Origin: Hyphomicrobiales bacterium
Lineage (GTDB): Bacteria; Pseudomonadota; Alphaproteobacteria; Rhizobiales; Rhizobiaceae
NCBI GenBank assembly: GCA_011087745.1
Contig: JAALLB010000131.1
Coordinates: 1-5,478 of the forward strand
Length of the DNA: 5,478 bases
Reading direction: 5' to 3'
A program made the translations under genes and the position numbers. The notes beneath the pieces are model-generated. The model made no database searches, was not told the DNA's origin, and was given only the letters and a program-made list of their open reading frames with translations. Each line of letters opens with the position of its first letter. The first letter of the stretch is position 1. This document shows, piece by piece, positions 5,424 to 5,478 of this stretch.

Positions 5424-5478
5424 CTCACAGTACTAGACGCTATTGGATAAGGCGTTGAATTTTTTCATAAATGTGATT

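Overview
The window looks like chromosomal DNA of an alphaproteobacterium, most likely of the Rhizobiales (Hyphomicrobiales). The evidence is a set of protein families that I know mainly from that group and that are often found side by side there: DUF6456, SufE, DUF5330, a PAS histidine kinase, a peptidoglycan-binding-domain protein, DUF1491 and DUF2336. The base composition is AT-rich for the group (by eye, low 40s % GC). That would suit a low-GC marine or host-associated lineage, but I cannot name a genus. There is no mobile element, CRISPR array, tRNA or rRNA. It reads as a conserved core-genome neighbourhood, not an accessory island.

Layout, left to right. (1) A plus-strand DUF6456 gene (63-674) whose probable N-terminal part lies upstream and is cut off by an in-frame TAG at 39-41. 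(2) Its stop lies 1 bp from the stop of a convergent minus-strand sufE (676-1092). (3) Upstream of sufE on the same strand is a small exported DUF5330 protein (1158-1466), probably co-transcribed with it. (4) A 244-bp divergent intergenic region (1467-1710) is rich in signals: a predicted minus-strand promoter, a perfect 17-bp palindrome centred on a GANTC site, a hairpin that would cover the DUF5330 ribosome binding site, and a 17-codon plus-strand leader ORF with an excellent Shine-Dalgarno sequence. (5) A plus-strand cluster follows: a soluble PAS histidine kinase (1711-3039), a single-pass membrane protein with two peptidoglycan-binding domains (3044-3832), and a DUF1491 protein (3860-4201). 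The gaps are 4 and 27 bp. (6) A convergent minus-strand DUF2336 gene (4257-5381) has its own promoter-like region at the right end.

How the genes may work together. SufE supplies sulfur transfer to SufS for Fe-S cluster assembly. The kinase has no membrane segment and no partner response regulator in the window, but it is tightly coupled to a membrane-anchored, periplasm-facing peptidoglycan-binding protein. A kinase that reads cell-envelope state through that partner is an attractive but unproven idea. DUF1491, DUF5330, DUF6456 and DUF2336 have no established biochemical function that I can assign from sequence.
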